A DNA stretch of 21,985 nt, taken from the NCBI GenBank assembly GCA_964575675.1, contig CAZNRY010000051.1, forward strand, positions 1 to 21,985, written 5' to 3'. The translations under genes and the position numbers were made by a program. Positions 6,869 to 16,700 of the stretch are shown here, one piece after another. Position 1 is the first letter of the stretch. Each line of letters starts with the position of its first letter. Below the pieces are notes generated by a model, which was not told the origin of the DNA, did not search any database, and worked only from the letters and a program-made list of their open reading frames with translations. This DNA comes from CAZNRY01 sp964575675. Lineage in GTDB: Bacteria; Eisenbacteria; RBG-16-71-46; CAIMUX01; VGJL01.

Positions 6869-8137
6869 TCACGCTTGGCGGATCCAGCGCACCATCTCCG
6901 GCAGTGTCGGCCGCTTGCCGTACATCAGGAGCCCGACGCGGAAGATCCGCGCCGCGATCATGGCCGCAGCGAGAATCGCCAGGACGAGCAGGACGATCGA
7001 GAGGCCGATCTGCCATGCCGGCGGCGTGTGAACGTTGATTCGCATCAGCATCAGTATCGGCGAGAAGAAGGGAACGAGGGAGAGGATCACGCTCCCAAGG
7101 CCGTCTGGATCCCGCATCACGCTCGACATGAAGACGATCGGGATGATCAAGAGGGACGTGACGGGCCATTGGAGCTGCTGCGCCTCCTGTTCGCTCGTCA
7201 CCATTGCGCCGACGCCGGCATAGATCGCCGCGTACAGGAAGTAACCGAGGATGAAGTAGACGACGACAAACACCAGGGTGGAGGCGGGGAGTGTGGCGAC
7301 GCTCGCCAGCGCCGGGTTCGTCGCGCGGAGGTAACCGGTGCCCGCGACCGCGACGAGCGACCAGATCGCATACTGGGTGAGCCCGACGCTGCCGACCCCC
7401 AGGATCTTTCCCAGCATGAGGGGCAGGGCGCGGGTCGAGGAGAGGATGATCTCGACGATGCGCGAGCTCTTGTCCTCTTGAACCGAGCGCTGCACGCTGA
7501 CGCCGTAGAGGAGAATCGTCATGTAGAGGATCATCGCGAAAACGAACCCTCCGATGAAGTCGGTCTCGAGTCCACCTTCCTTTGCCCCCGCCTCGGTGAT
7601 CTTGTAGGTCTTAAGGGAAACGCGCCGGGCGATCCCCTCGGTCTCCGGGGGGGCGATCCCGCGCTGCGTGAGGCGCTGCATCATCGCCGAGCGGCTCACC
7701 GCCTCCCGCACCCTGGCCGGCACCTCCGGATCCCCGAGATTCTCGGCGTAGAGGGCGGCCGAGCCCCCTTCGAGGGCGTCGACGGGCAGCCAGAGGATCG
7801 CGGAGAACTCGCCGCCGAGCACCTGCGACTGAAGCCGATCGCGGAGCTGCCGGGCTGCAATCGTATCGGCCGGAGCCTCTTCCCAGGCGAAACGGTAACG
7901 GCGCGCGCCGTCGGGGAGGGTGTCCGGAAACGCCTGCTCGAGAATCCCCTGAAGGGAGCGGGTCTGATCGACCACCGCCAGGTGAATCACCCGCCCGGTC
8001 GAGCGCGAGGCGAGCCATGCGGGGACGATCGTGATCCCGAGGAAGAAGACCGGCCCGAGCAGGGTGCCGACGATGAACCATCTCCTGCGGACCCGATCGA
8101 GATACTCCCGTCGCAGGATCGTCCAAAGAGCGCTCAT
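6869..8137 (-). CDS. ABC-2 type exporter permease, NatB-like
   Basis: The 422-residue membrane protein has one N-terminal transmembrane helix (about 20-40, WFIVGTLLGPVFFLG), a large extracytoplasmic region of about 170 residues, then five or six C-terminal helices. The segment QEDKSSRIVEIILSS just before LMLGKILG is characteristic of NatB/YhaP-type permeases. Such proteins pair with an ATPase to export ions or other substrates; NatB of Bacillus exports Na+, but the substrate here cannot be told from sequence. The ATG at 8137-8135 overlaps the upstream ATPase stop as ATGA and follows GGAGG by 7 nt. A longer open frame upstream is only the ATPase gene read in another frame. Confidence 0.9.
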   Translation of the reverse strand: MSALWTILRREYLDRVRRRWFIVGTLLGPVFFLGITIVPAWLASRSTGRVIHLAVVDQTRSLQGILEQAFPDTLPDGARRYRFAWEEAPADTIAARQLRDRLQSQVLGGEFSAILWLPVDALEGGSAALYAENLGDPEVPARVREAVSRSAMMQRLTQRGIAPPETEGIARRVSLKTYKITEAGAKEGGLETDFIGGFVFAMILYMTILLYGVSVQRSVQEDKSSRIVEIILSSTRALPLMLGKILGVGSVGLTQYAIWSLVAVAGTGYLRATNPALASVATLPASTLVFVVVYFILGYFLYAAIYAGVGAMVTSEQEAQQLQWPVTSLLIIPIVFMSSVMRDPDGLGSVILSLVPFFSPILMLMRINVHTPPAWQIGLSIVLLVLAILAAAMIAARIFRVGLLMYGKRPTLPEMVRWIRQA

Positions 8138-9033
8138 CGTGTCCCCTCCACCAGGCGGATGTAGATCTCCTCCAGGGACGCTTCGCTCATCTCGAAGCGG
8201 CGGATGTCGACGAAGTGGACGATCGATCGCAGGAGAAGGCCCGCGTCCTCGGGCCGGCGCAGGCGGATCTCGGCGTACTGCCCGTGATCGTCGATCCACT
8301 CTGCGAAGGGCTTGATGGTCTCGACCGGGAGTTCCCCGCTGTACTCCAGGTGGACGGTGTTGCCGCCGTGTTCTTGGCGGATCTGTGCCAGAAGGCCGTG
8401 GATCACCGCGCGACCTTTGTGGATGAGCAGGATCCGATCGCAGCTCTTCTCAACCTGTTCCATCTGGTGCGTCGAGAAAATCACGGTCCGGCCCTGATCG
8501 CGCAGCTCGAGCATGACATCTTTGAGAAGACGCGCGTTGACGGGATCGAGGCCCGAGAACGGTTCGTCGAGAATCACGAGGTCGGGATCGTGGAGGATCG
8601 TACCGATGAACTGAACCTTCTGCTGCATCCCCTTCGAGAGTTCCTGGATCCTGCGCCCGTACCAGTCCGCGGCATCGAATCGAGCGAGCCACCTCTGCGC
8701 GCGCACCCTGGCATCGCCGAGGGAGAGCCCGCGGAGGGCGCCCAAGAAGGCAAGGTGCTCGCCCACGCGCATCCCCTTGTAAAGCCCGCGTTCCTCGGGA
8801 AGGTATCCGACCCGCTTCTTTCCATCCTCGTCGAGCTCGCGGCCGAGGATGCGAACGGTTCCCGTATCGGGCAGGAGGATCTTCAGGATCATCCGGATCA
8901 TGGTGGTCTTGCCCGCGCCGTTGGGCCCGAGCAGGCCGAAGATCGAACCTGCGGGCACATCGAAACTGAGATCGTCGACGGCGCGCTTCGAGTCGAAGTC
9001 CTTCGAGACGCCCCGGACGGAAACCGCGTCCAT
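8134..9033 (-). CDS. ABC transporter ATPase, NatA-like
   Basis: The 299-residue product is an ABC ATPase. Walker A is GPNGAGKTT (36-44), the signature segment is ELSKGMQQKVQ (131-141, an LSKGMQQK variant typical of NatA/YhaQ relatives), Walker B is LVILDEP (152-158) and the switch His lies in FSTHQ. About 85 residues follow the nucleotide-binding domain and fit the DUF4162-type accessory domain. It powers the permease encoded by the overlapping downstream gene. The ATG at 9033 has a G-rich ribosome site (GGGGGGAAAG) upstream. It is the first gene of the exporter operon and is divergent from the site-2 protease gene. Confidence 0.93.
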   Translation of the reverse strand: MDAVSVRGVSKDFDSKRAVDDLSFDVPAGSIFGLLGPNGAGKTTMIRMILKILLPDTGTVRILGRELDEDGKKRVGYLPEERGLYKGMRVGEHLAFLGALRGLSLGDARVRAQRWLARFDAADWYGRRIQELSKGMQQKVQFIGTILHDPDLVILDEPFSGLDPVNARLLKDVMLELRDQGRTVIFSTHQMEQVEKSCDRILLIHKGRAVIHGLLAQIRQEHGGNTVHLEYSGELPVETIKPFAEWIDDHGQYAEIRLRRPEDAGLLLRSIVHFVDIRRFEMSEASLEEIYIRLVEGTR

Positions 9034-9105
9034 TTCTTTCCCCCCTGGTCCGGCGGATCATAGCGGCCCTCCTACTCGCATGCCATCCGGATTCCGGACC
9101 GATGC

Positions 9106-9134
9106 TATACTGCGAAACAACGGAAAGAGGAGGA
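9106..9134 (+). promoter_or_regulatory. Promoter -10 and ribosome site deciding the start of the site-2 protease gene
   Basis: A TATACT -10 element lies at 9106-9111, matching 5 of 6 consensus bases and preceded by TGC; there is no clear -35. A perfect AGGAGG is at 9129-9134. An in-frame ATG at 9102 overlaps the -10 and would lie upstream of the transcript, so the gene most likely starts at TTG 9144. Confidence 0.5.
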
Positions 9135-9143
9135 ATCATCCGG

Positions 9144-10028
9144 TTGAACATTCGTGAGCAGCTGGCAAGGATCCCGTTTGTAGGTCTCGATCCTCCTCCC
9201 GCCACGGCGGAGACCGTTTCAACTGGGTGGCCGACCGCGCGCGAGATGGCGATTCCAGTTCTTCTCTTCTGCCTCACGCTCGTAACGACCACGCTTGCGA
9301 ACGGCCCCTTCTACGGGGCATGCGTCGTCGGGATCCTTCTCGTTCACGAGATGGGACACTACCTGATGTGCCGCCGCTACCGCGTTCCCTCCACGCTCCC
9401 GTACTTCATCCCGCTGCCGCCTCAGATCTCATTTCTCGGCACCTTGGGCGCTGTGATCCGGATGCGGCTCCGCACGGGGGAGAGGAGGGTTCTCTACGAC
9501 ATCGGAATCGCCGGTCCCCTCGCTGGTTTCGTCGTGGCCGTGCCGGTGACGATGATCGGTCTCGGGTTGTCGCACGTCTCGGCGACTCCGTCGACAGCGT
9601 CGGGCCTCATGCTGGGGGAGTCGATCCTCTTTCGTTTCCTCGAGCGCCTTGTTCTGGGACGACTGGCAGTGGACGCTGTCGTGATGCTCCACCCGGTCGC
9701 CTTGGCCGGGTGGACGGGTCTCTTCGTGACGGGCCTGAACTTGATCCCGATCGGGATGCTCGATGGGGGACACGTGAGTTACGGGCTTCTCGGGCGGCGG
9801 GCGATCCGGCTCGCCATCGCCGCGATGACGGGCCTCGCAGGGCTCGCGGTCTTCGTCTTCCCCGGGTGGTTCCTCTGGCTCGGATTGCTCCTCCTGCTGG
9901 GGATACGGCACCCCGCTTCGAGCTTGCCGAGCGCTCCGATCGACCGCGGACGGATCGTGCTCGGGATCGCCACTCTGATCCTCTTCGTCCTCTGCTTTGT
10001 CCCTCGTCCCTTCGCGCTCCATTCATGA
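9144..10028 (+). CDS. Site-2 protease family (M50) integral membrane zinc metalloprotease
   Basis: From the TTG start the product is 294 residues with about six transmembrane segments. The zinc motif HEMGH is at 68-72, inside a membrane helix, and the third ligand motif NLIPIGMLDGG (199-209) supplies Asp207. GPLAGFVVAVP and ISFLGTLGAVI match the family, closest in style to plant EGY and bacterial soluble-loop M50 proteins without a PDZ domain. These enzymes cut membrane proteins within the bilayer, often anti-sigma factors. The TTG is 10 nt after AGGAGG; an ATG at 9102 lies inside the likely promoter. The stop overlaps the next gene as ATGA, so the protease is translationally coupled to a glycosyltransferase. 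Its substrate is unknown. Confidence 0.88.
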   Translation: MNIREQLARIPFVGLDPPPATAETVSTGWPTAREMAIPVLLFCLTLVTTTLANGPFYGACVVGILLVHEMGHYLMCRRYRVPSTLPYFIPLPPQISFLGTLGAVIRMRLRTGERRVLYDIGIAGPLAGFVVAVPVTMIGLGLSHVSATPSTASGLMLGESILFRFLERLVLGRLAVDAVVMLHPVALAGWTGLFVTGLNLIPIGMLDGGHVSYGLLGRRAIRLAIAAMTGLAGLAVFVFPGWFLWLGLLLLLGIRHPASSLPSAPIDRGRIVLGIATLILFVLCFVPRPFALHS

Positions 10029-11140
10029 GCGGGCCGTCGCGCGTACTCATGGTTCTGCACCGGGCCGCGCGGGCGGGCACCGAGCGGCACGTGCTGTGGC
10101 TTGCCGCGGGGCTCAGGGGGCGCGGGTGGAAGGCGGAGATCGCCGTGAGCCATGGGGGAGCGCTGCTTCGAGCCTTCGTCGATCAAGGACTGCCCGTGCA
10201 CTTGGTGCCGAGGCGCGGAGGGGCGGACCTCTCCTACGTGATGCGGCTCGCGCGGCTCGCTCGAAACCTCCGGATCGACGTGCTCCATGCCCACAGCGGA
10301 AGGGTCGCAGCCCTTTGCGGGCGGATTGCGGGAGTAGCGATCGTGATCGAGACCCGGCATGGATTGGGCGCCGCCGGCTCGGCGGATAGTTCCCGATCCA
10401 TGAGACGCGAAGCGTGGGTCAGCCGGCTCGCACACAAGACCGTGACGGTCACTGCGGGGGACCGCCTCCGATTGATCGCGGCCGGCCTTCCTGCCGGTAG
10501 AGTGGTCTGCATCCCGAACGGAATCCCGAGCCGTCCCGAGGACCGCAACGGGGAGCGTGGGCCGCGGGCGGGATTGGAGGGAAGGATCAGTCTTGGGTTT
10601 CTTGGACGTCTGACGCCCGAGAAGAATCCAGAGTTCTTGATTGATCTGGCCGACCGGTTGGAGGAGCGGATCGCGGGCCGGTGGGAGTTGGCCATCGCAG
10701 GAGAGGGTCCGCTCCGGGGAGCATTGGAACGAGGTCTGGGCGCCCACACGGCGCGGGGCGCCGTCATGTGGATGGGAGAGACGGACGGACCTCGCCCCCT
10801 GCTCAGCCGTGTCGACATGCTCCTCGTGCCTTCGGTCCGCGAGGGGCAGCCGCTCGCCGTTCTCGAGGCGATGCAGGCGGGCGTCGTCGTCATCGCCCGG
10901 CAGATCCCGAACCTGGAGGAGACGCTCGGCGGCATGCCGGCCGCGGGGATTCTCTTGCCGGGCGATCCGGCCGCATGGGCCGAGGCGATCGCCGCTCAAG
11001 CGCGCCGCCCGGCGGATCTCGCCGCTTACGCCAGAGAGGGGGCTGCCCGGGTAGCGTCCCGACACTCGCTCGCGAGAATGATCGAGGCGGTCGACTCTCT
11101 CTATCGAGAGTCGTTTGCGGCGCGCCGGAGCGACTGCTAA
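10025..11140 (+). CDS. GT4-family glycosyltransferase
   Basis: The 371-residue product has the GT-B fold of retaining glycosyltransferases. The N-terminal half opens with RVLMVLHRAARAGTERHVLWLA, a glycosyltransferase-4-like acceptor domain, and the C-terminal half has ISLGFLGRLTPEKNPEFLID, LAIAGEGPLR and the donor-binding motif PSVREGQPLAVLEAM. Such enzymes add sugars to lipid carriers, lipopolysaccharide or glycans. The ATG at 10025 overlaps the stop of the protease gene by 4 nt and has no ribosome site of its own, so translation is probably coupled. No signal peptide or membrane segment is seen. Donor and acceptor cannot be named. Confidence 0.9.
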   Translation: MSGPSRVLMVLHRAARAGTERHVLWLAAGLRGRGWKAEIAVSHGGALLRAFVDQGLPVHLVPRRGGADLSYVMRLARLARNLRIDVLHAHSGRVAALCGRIAGVAIVIETRHGLGAAGSADSSRSMRREAWVSRLAHKTVTVTAGDRLRLIAAGLPAGRVVCIPNGIPSRPEDRNGERGPRAGLEGRISLGFLGRLTPEKNPEFLIDLADRLEERIAGRWELAIAGEGPLRGALERGLGAHTARGAVMWMGETDGPRPLLSRVDMLLVPSVREGQPLAVLEAMQAGVVVIARQIPNLEETLGGMPAAGILLPGDPAAWAEAIAAQARRPADLAAYAREGAARVASRHSLARMIEAVDSLYRESFAARRSDC

Positions 11141-11190
11141 TCTCGAACAGGTTCGATGCGACACGCGGGAGAAAGCTGAGGGAGATGCGG

Positions 11191-11871
11191 ATGAAGATCA
11201 GCGTGATCATGCCGGTCTGGAACGAGGAGTCGACGATCGGCGAGATCGTCCGGCGCGTCCTCGCGGTGCCACTCGACATGGAGCTCTTGATCGTGGACGA
11301 CGCATCGACGGATGGGACGGCCGGAGAGCTCGAGCGGCTCACCGATCCGCGGATCCGCGTCCTGCGGCACCCCCGGAACAAGGGGAAGGGGGCTGCGATC
11401 CGCACCGCGATCCCGCAGGCCACGGGGGATGTGATCGTGATCCAGGACGCTGATCTCGAGTACGATCCCGCGCAGATCCCGACCTTGATCCAACCGATCG
11501 AGGAGGGGGCCGCGGATGTCGTCTATGGCTCGCGGTTTCTCGGCGGCCCCCATCGCGTCCATCTCTTCTGGCACTATGTGGCGAATCAGGTCCTGACGAC
11601 GCTGTCGAACCTCTTGAACAACCTGAACCTCACGGACATGGAGACCTGCTATAAGTGCGTCAGACGCCCCATGTTGCAGGCGATCCGGCTGCGCTCCGAT
11701 CGTTTCACGATCGAGCCTGAGATCACGGCGAAGCTCGCACGCAGAGGGGCGCGCTTCTACGAGGTGCCGATCAGTTACCACGGTCGGGACTACTCCCAGG
11801 GAAAGAAGATCCGCTGGGGGGATGGGGTTGAGGCGTTCTGGGCCATCCTTCGTTATCGCTTCTTCGATTAG
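11191..11871 (+). CDS. GT2-family glycosyltransferase, dolichol-phosphate mannose synthase-like
   Basis: The 226-residue product has a GT-A fold: ISVIMPVWNEESTIGEIV (3-20), the nucleotide-binding LLIVDDASTDGT (32-43), and the metal-binding DxD motif IQDADLEYDP (85-94). VYGSRF and the middle region resemble polyprenyl-phosphate mannosyl/glucosyl transferases (DPM1-like), which charge a lipid carrier from GDP- or UDP-sugar. It lacks the C-terminal membrane helices of some relatives and should act as a soluble or peripheral enzyme. ATG 11191 is preferred to 11185 because GGGAG lies 6 nt before it. It follows the GT4 gene by 50 bp and likely belongs to the same operon, with roles in envelope glycan building. 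Confidence 0.9.
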   Translation: MKISVIMPVWNEESTIGEIVRRVLAVPLDMELLIVDDASTDGTAGELERLTDPRIRVLRHPRNKGKGAAIRTAIPQATGDVIVIQDADLEYDPAQIPTLIQPIEEGAADVVYGSRFLGGPHRVHLFWHYVANQVLTTLSNLLNNLNLTDMETCYKCVRRPMLQAIRLRSDRFTIEPEITAKLARRGARFYEVPISYHGRDYSQGKKIRWGDGVEAFWAILRYRFFD

Positions 11872-11904
11872 CTCGAGATCCCACCCTTTCTGTGTAAGCA
11901 GTAG

Positions 11905-11933
11905 TTGACACCCCGACGCGGCTCCATTACGAT
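11905..11933 (+). promoter_or_regulatory. Sigma70-type promoter for the FG-GAP/kinase/activator operon
   Basis: A perfect TTGACA (11905-11910) is followed after exactly 17 bp by TACGAT (11928-11933; 4 of 6). Transcription would start near 11940, about 60 nt before the ATG at 12001. This is the best sigma70 match seen in the window. Confidence 0.65.
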
Positions 11934-12000
11934 CGCCTACGCGACGACCGGGGGCTGCCCGAACCGGGCCCCCCGCCACAGGATGTGGCCGGGAGTAACC

Positions 12001-13704
12001 ATGGCAAACCGCACCTTCATTCCATTCCTTCTTCTCCTTCCCTGTCTGGCTTCGTTGCCTTCGGGCGCGACGATACCGCTTCCGGTGGTTCCCGATTGGG
12101 AATCGACGCCCAACAGCCAGTACGGCACCGGTCTCGGGGTCGGCGATCTCGACCACGACGGCTGGGTCGATCTCGTCGTGGCGAACGGCAACGACATGGC
12201 GCGCCAGAAGGTCGCGGTCTACCGCAATCAGGGCAACGGGACCTTCCCGCTCAGTCCGACTTGGACGTCGACCGACATCGACTACAATGGCCACCTCGAT
12301 CTCGCGGATGTCGACGGAGACGGCAACCTCGACTGCGCGGTTGCCGTCTACATTGGCGCCGGAGGCTTCAGCACCCCTGGAAGGGTGAAGCTCTATTTCG
12401 GCAACGGAGACGGCACCTTCACAGGATCTCCGGTTTGGCAGTCGAGCGACTCCTTCTACTGCTTCAGCCTCGCCTTCGGCGACATGGACATGGACGGTCA
12501 TCCCGACCTCGCCTGCGCGACGGGTGACGACTACTACGACCATCCCGAACAACGCCGGATCTACCGAAACACGGGTGGTGCGCTGGAGACGACCCCTTCG
12601 TGGCTCTCGACCGAGGCCGAGTACTCCCTCGACGTGGCGTGGGCCGACCTCAACAACGACGGGCGGCTCGACCTCGCCTTCGCAGGCTCCTCGTGCCCGA
12701 ACCGGATCTACTTCTCAGTGGGGGGCGCGATCCAGACGACTGCCGGATGGACGTCGAGCGACGCATCGATCTATGCCAACACGGTGGCCGCGGGCGACGT
12801 GAACGGCGACGGCTGGATGGATCTCGCCTTCGCGGACAACAATCAACTGGGCGGCAGCGGCCGCTTCAAGGTCTACGCGAACCCCGGCGCGCCGTCGGCG
12901 GTTACGACGCCGGCATGGCAATCGAACCAGGCGGGGTACGGGTCGCACGTCTCGTTCGTTGACATTGACGAGGATGGGGACCTCGACCTCTCGACGGGCA
13001 TGTGGTGGGGTCCGGTACGCATCTACGAAAACGAAGGCGGCATTCTGGGGAGCAATCCGGCCTATACGTCCTCTACGGCCTCGGTCATTGAAAACGAAGT
13101 GTGGGAGGACGTGGACAACGACGGCCTGCAACGAGGGGTAGGGGCGGAGTTTCAATCGCCCCCGGGACGGCGGCTCTTCGTTCTGCCGCAGAAACCCGTC
13201 CGGAAGATTCTCAGCCTCGCGGTGGACGGCGTCGCCGTCGATCCCGCCGCGGCGCTTCTCGACTCGGACGATGGGTGGTTCGTGCTGCCTACGGTCCCCG
13301 CCGCGGGGGCCAACGTCTACGTCACGTTCCTGGCCTCGGTGGATCTCGACCTGGCATTGTCGAACTGGGATACGGCCGAAGGGGAGTATCTCTTCCTGAA
13401 CACGCGGAGGCCGGTCGACGTTCCCTCGGTCGGCGGGATCGCCGGTATCGCACTTCGCGCGGGACCGAATCCATCCGACGGCGCCGTGCGCGTCTGGATC
13501 TCGGAGTTGTCCGCCGCCGATGGCGCCGCGTGGGAAATTGTGGATCCGGCTGGGAGAAAGCTGCGAACGCTCTCCGGCGGCAGCCGGGAAGTGATCTGGG
13601 ACGGCGCCGACCAGTCTGGGCGGACCGTTCCCGCCGGGGCCTACTGGATACGTCTCGTGCGCCCGGGCGGACTTACCGCGAGCGTGAAGGTGATCCGGCG
13701 ATGA
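12001..13704 (+). CDS. Secreted FG-GAP/VCBS-repeat beta-propeller protein with C-terminal FlgD-like domain
   Basis: The 567-residue protein begins with a signal peptide (residues 1-23, hydrophobic core FIPFLLLLPCLASL). Calcium-loop repeats of the form DxDxDGxxDL recur: DLDHDGWVDL, DVDGDGNLDC, DMDMDGHPDL, DLNNDGRLDL, DVNGDGWMDL and DIDEDGDLDL, with a seventh, imperfect DVDNDGLQRG. Seven repeats fit one seven-bladed propeller, as in integrin alpha chains. A spacer of about 120 residues leads to a C-terminal domain (about 480-567) with GPNPSDGAVRVWIS, IWDGADQSGRTVPAGAYW and VKVIRR, the FlgD-Ig/sorting-domain style common in FCB-group exported proteins. The ATG follows GGGAG by 5 nt. The stop overlaps the kinase start (ATGA). 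It is probably exported and cell-surface or extracellular; its ligand is unknown. Confidence 0.88.
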   Translation: MANRTFIPFLLLLPCLASLPSGATIPLPVVPDWESTPNSQYGTGLGVGDLDHDGWVDLVVANGNDMARQKVAVYRNQGNGTFPLSPTWTSTDIDYNGHLDLADVDGDGNLDCAVAVYIGAGGFSTPGRVKLYFGNGDGTFTGSPVWQSSDSFYCFSLAFGDMDMDGHPDLACATGDDYYDHPEQRRIYRNTGGALETTPSWLSTEAEYSLDVAWADLNNDGRLDLAFAGSSCPNRIYFSVGGAIQTTAGWTSSDASIYANTVAAGDVNGDGWMDLAFADNNQLGGSGRFKVYANPGAPSAVTTPAWQSNQAGYGSHVSFVDIDEDGDLDLSTGMWWGPVRIYENEGGILGSNPAYTSSTASVIENEVWEDVDNDGLQRGVGAEFQSPPGRRLFVLPQKPVRKILSLAVDGVAVDPAAALLDSDDGWFVLPTVPAAGANVYVTFLASVDLDLALSNWDTAEGEYLFLNTRRPVDVPSVGGIAGIALRAGPNPSDGAVRVWISELSAADGAAWEIVDPAGRKLRTLSGGSREVIWDGADQSGRTVPAGAYWIRLVRPGGLTASVKVIRR

Positions 13705-16700
13705 GCCTTCCTTCGGCATCGCCGTCCATCGACCTTCCCGTCCCCTTCGAGATGATAGAGACACTCCACACGGGCAGCGAGCGCTCCGTCTATCGCGTGC
13801 GCGACCGCGCGGGGCGCCGGACGAGCGTGCTCAAGATCGTGAACCCCGGGGCAGGGCAGGAGGTTGTCCGAGCCATCGAACAGGAGTTCCTGCTTCTCGA
13901 GCGGATCGCCCACCCCCATCTCGTTCGAGTGTCTCGTTTCCTTCACCTGCGGGACGGTTCGCGAGGCTTTCTGATGGAGGATCTGGAAGCGGAGGTTGCG
14001 CGCGGCCCCGACGCCCCGGGCTGGGCGCCGCGCGATCCGGAGGCGGTCCGATCGATCCTGGGCGCCCTGCGCTGCCTCCACGCGATCGGCTATGCGCATC
14101 TCGATCTGAAACCGTCGCAGGTGCTGCGCGGCCCCCGCGGCGCCGCACTCATCGACCTCGGGCTTGCGGCGCCGATCTCCTCGCGGCTTGCCCCACGCGG
14201 GACGTGGGGGTTCATTGCTCCCGAGCTCTTGGCTGGCGGGGAGTGGGATCGACGCGTCGACATCTACGAGCTGGGCTGCCTGCTCGTGGCCGTCTGGACG
14301 GGCGAAACGCCGCTCGGCGGCGGGGAGATCGCTGAACAGATCCGCCGGCAGATGAAGCGACCGCGGCTGCGCCTGCGGGAGCATGTCCCGGGCATTCCGG
14401 AGGGCTTGGATCGCGTGGTCGAGGCGCTGCTCGACCCTGATCCGGCGCAACGACCGGCCGATGCTCAGAAGGCATGGGAGTCGCTGCACACGATGGCGGG
14501 AGCCCGTGAAAGGTACCTTGAGCGCAGAAACTTGCCGCTGCCGGATGCGATGCCCCTGATCGCATCCGAGGAGATCGAGGCGCAATGGGACCGGAGTCTC
14601 CGCGAGGGAGGTCCGCTCTCGTGGACGGTCGAAGGACCGATCGGGAGCGGCCGCCACAGAATGCTCCGCAGACTTCGGGCCCGCGCCGAGGTCTTGGGCG
14701 CGGAGTGCGTGATGGAGGGGGATCGGCTCGACGTCTCCTTGGCGACCAAAGACGGATCGAAAGCGATCAAGGCGGTGTGCCGGGTCGGGAGCACGCGAGC
14801 GGGCGAGAAGGCGGTCGCCCTCGGCGCCGTCGGCGCCGAACAGGCGAAGGCCGCCCTCGAGGCGTACGGCTTGCCGGCAGAGGGGGGGGAGGAGGGATGG
14901 ACGGCCGCCCTGCTCCAGGCGCGGCTCGATGAGCGGGTAGGCGGCGAGGAGTCGCGCCGGCGAAGCGGGCGGATCCGGCGCAGCTTGGCCGCCGCGCTTG
15001 GGGCGCGGGTGCCAGCGGCGGATTGCGAACGCCTGGCCGAAGCGATCGTGGCCGTCTCCCCTGAGGAGCGTCCGGCGCCGATTCCCAGTGATCCGCTCGT
15101 CCGCGAGGGGTGGGTGCGCGAGGGAGCGGGCGGAGGTCTAACACCGGCGACGCCGCCATGGGACCGCGATGCCCTCCGTGCGCTCGTCGATGAGGAGGAG
15201 ATCGAGGCCGCGCATCGCAGGCTGCTCGGCCGTTCCGGCGTCGAGGCCGTCGCGCGAGCCCATCATGCGCTGGGCGCCCGGGACATGGATGCGACGAAGA
15301 GCTCGCTCGCCGCGGCAGTGGATGCCTTGAAGCAAAGGGGAGACGTGGCGGGCGCCTCCGGCATCCTGGCGAGGGGCCGCGCGCTTCTGGGTCCGGCATT
15401 CCCGGCGGAGTGGCTGGCACTCCACGCGGCCCTGGCCCTTGAGGACGGTGCTCCGACGCGCTGTTTCCGCCTCCTCGACGCGCGCGGCTCCGAGGTTCCC
15501 CGCGAGTGGAAGATTCTGCTCCGGGCGCACCTGGACAACCGGGCGGGGCGTCGACAGGAGGCGATCGACGCGGCGAAGCCTCTGCTCGATCGAGGGCGCG
15601 CTGAAGCTCTGCGGCGAGCCGCCGCGGCGATCGTCGTGCGTGCGTTGGTCGCGCGGGGCGATCTTGCCGAGGCGACCGGGCTGGGATTGCCGCTCCTCGC
15701 CGAATCGGGCGCCGGCGTTCCGGCCCCGGAGAAGCTCCGGCTGGCCGCGCTCCTTTTCAACGCGCTGACACTGCAGGGCACTTGCGCCGACGAGTGCGGA
15801 GAGGTCCGGCGCATTCTGGAAGAGGGGCTGGACGGGTCGGGGTTACGGGAGCGATTTATGTCTGCCGGTTCGCTGGGACACGATGCGTTTCGCCGCGGGG
15901 AGTTCGAGAAGGCCCGCGGCCTTCTCGAGATGGCGCACGAATCCGCGATCGAGTCCGGGGACCCGATGCAGATAGCGGCCGCGCGCACGAGTCTCGGCGG
16001 CGTCTACTTCGAGGCAGGCCGGCTTGCCGATAGCGAGGACTTGAACCGTCTCGCCCTTGCAGCCTACGAGGAGATGCAGGAGAGGGTTCACGCGGCGGTG
16101 ACGCGCTGCAATCTCGCCGCGGTCTTCCATCTGGCGGGCAGATGGGGGGAGTCGCTCGACCTCTCCCGGGCATCCCGCGGAGAGCTTGAAGCGATGGGCG
16201 CCCAGGACGAAGCGGACAGCGCCCTGGGGTTCGAGGCCTGTCTTCTCCTCGATCTCGGGCTGCTCGATGCAGGGACGCAGGCTCTCGACCTATGCGCGGA
16301 ACGGCTGAGTCGACTTCCGCAGCCAATCGTTGAGGCGATCCACTATCGGGCTCGCGGGCGGATCGAGCGCATGAGGGGCGGTTGCGACGAAGCGCGGCGC
16401 CACTGGGGATTGTCGATCGAGATCGCCGCAGGGGCCGACGCGGCGGACGAGGAGAAGCGGACGTTGCAGGAGTGGACGGCTGCTGAGATCTCGTGGGGGA
16501 ATCTGGCCGCGGCGGCCGAGTTGCGGGACCGAACGACGCGCGAGGCGGGTACGCTCGGAACGGGGGACCTTCGCGTGCGCCGCGAGTTCCTCGACGCGGC
16601 GTTCGACATTCAGTGCAAGGGCGCCGCGGGCGCGGCGCCTGCGAGGCAACGGTTGATGCAGGCGGCCACGATGGCTGCACGATCCGGCCTTCGCCCTTGG

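Noticed and set aside
9227..10024. N-terminal extension of the GT4 frame through the protease gene
   Set aside because: The extension has shadow-like composition. The glycosyltransferase domain begins right after ATG 10025, which overlaps the protease stop.
12715..13764. A 349-codon minus-strand frame opposite the FG-GAP gene
   Set aside because: It is a shadow of the repeated Asp-rich codons on the plus strand; no start signal or family resemblance.
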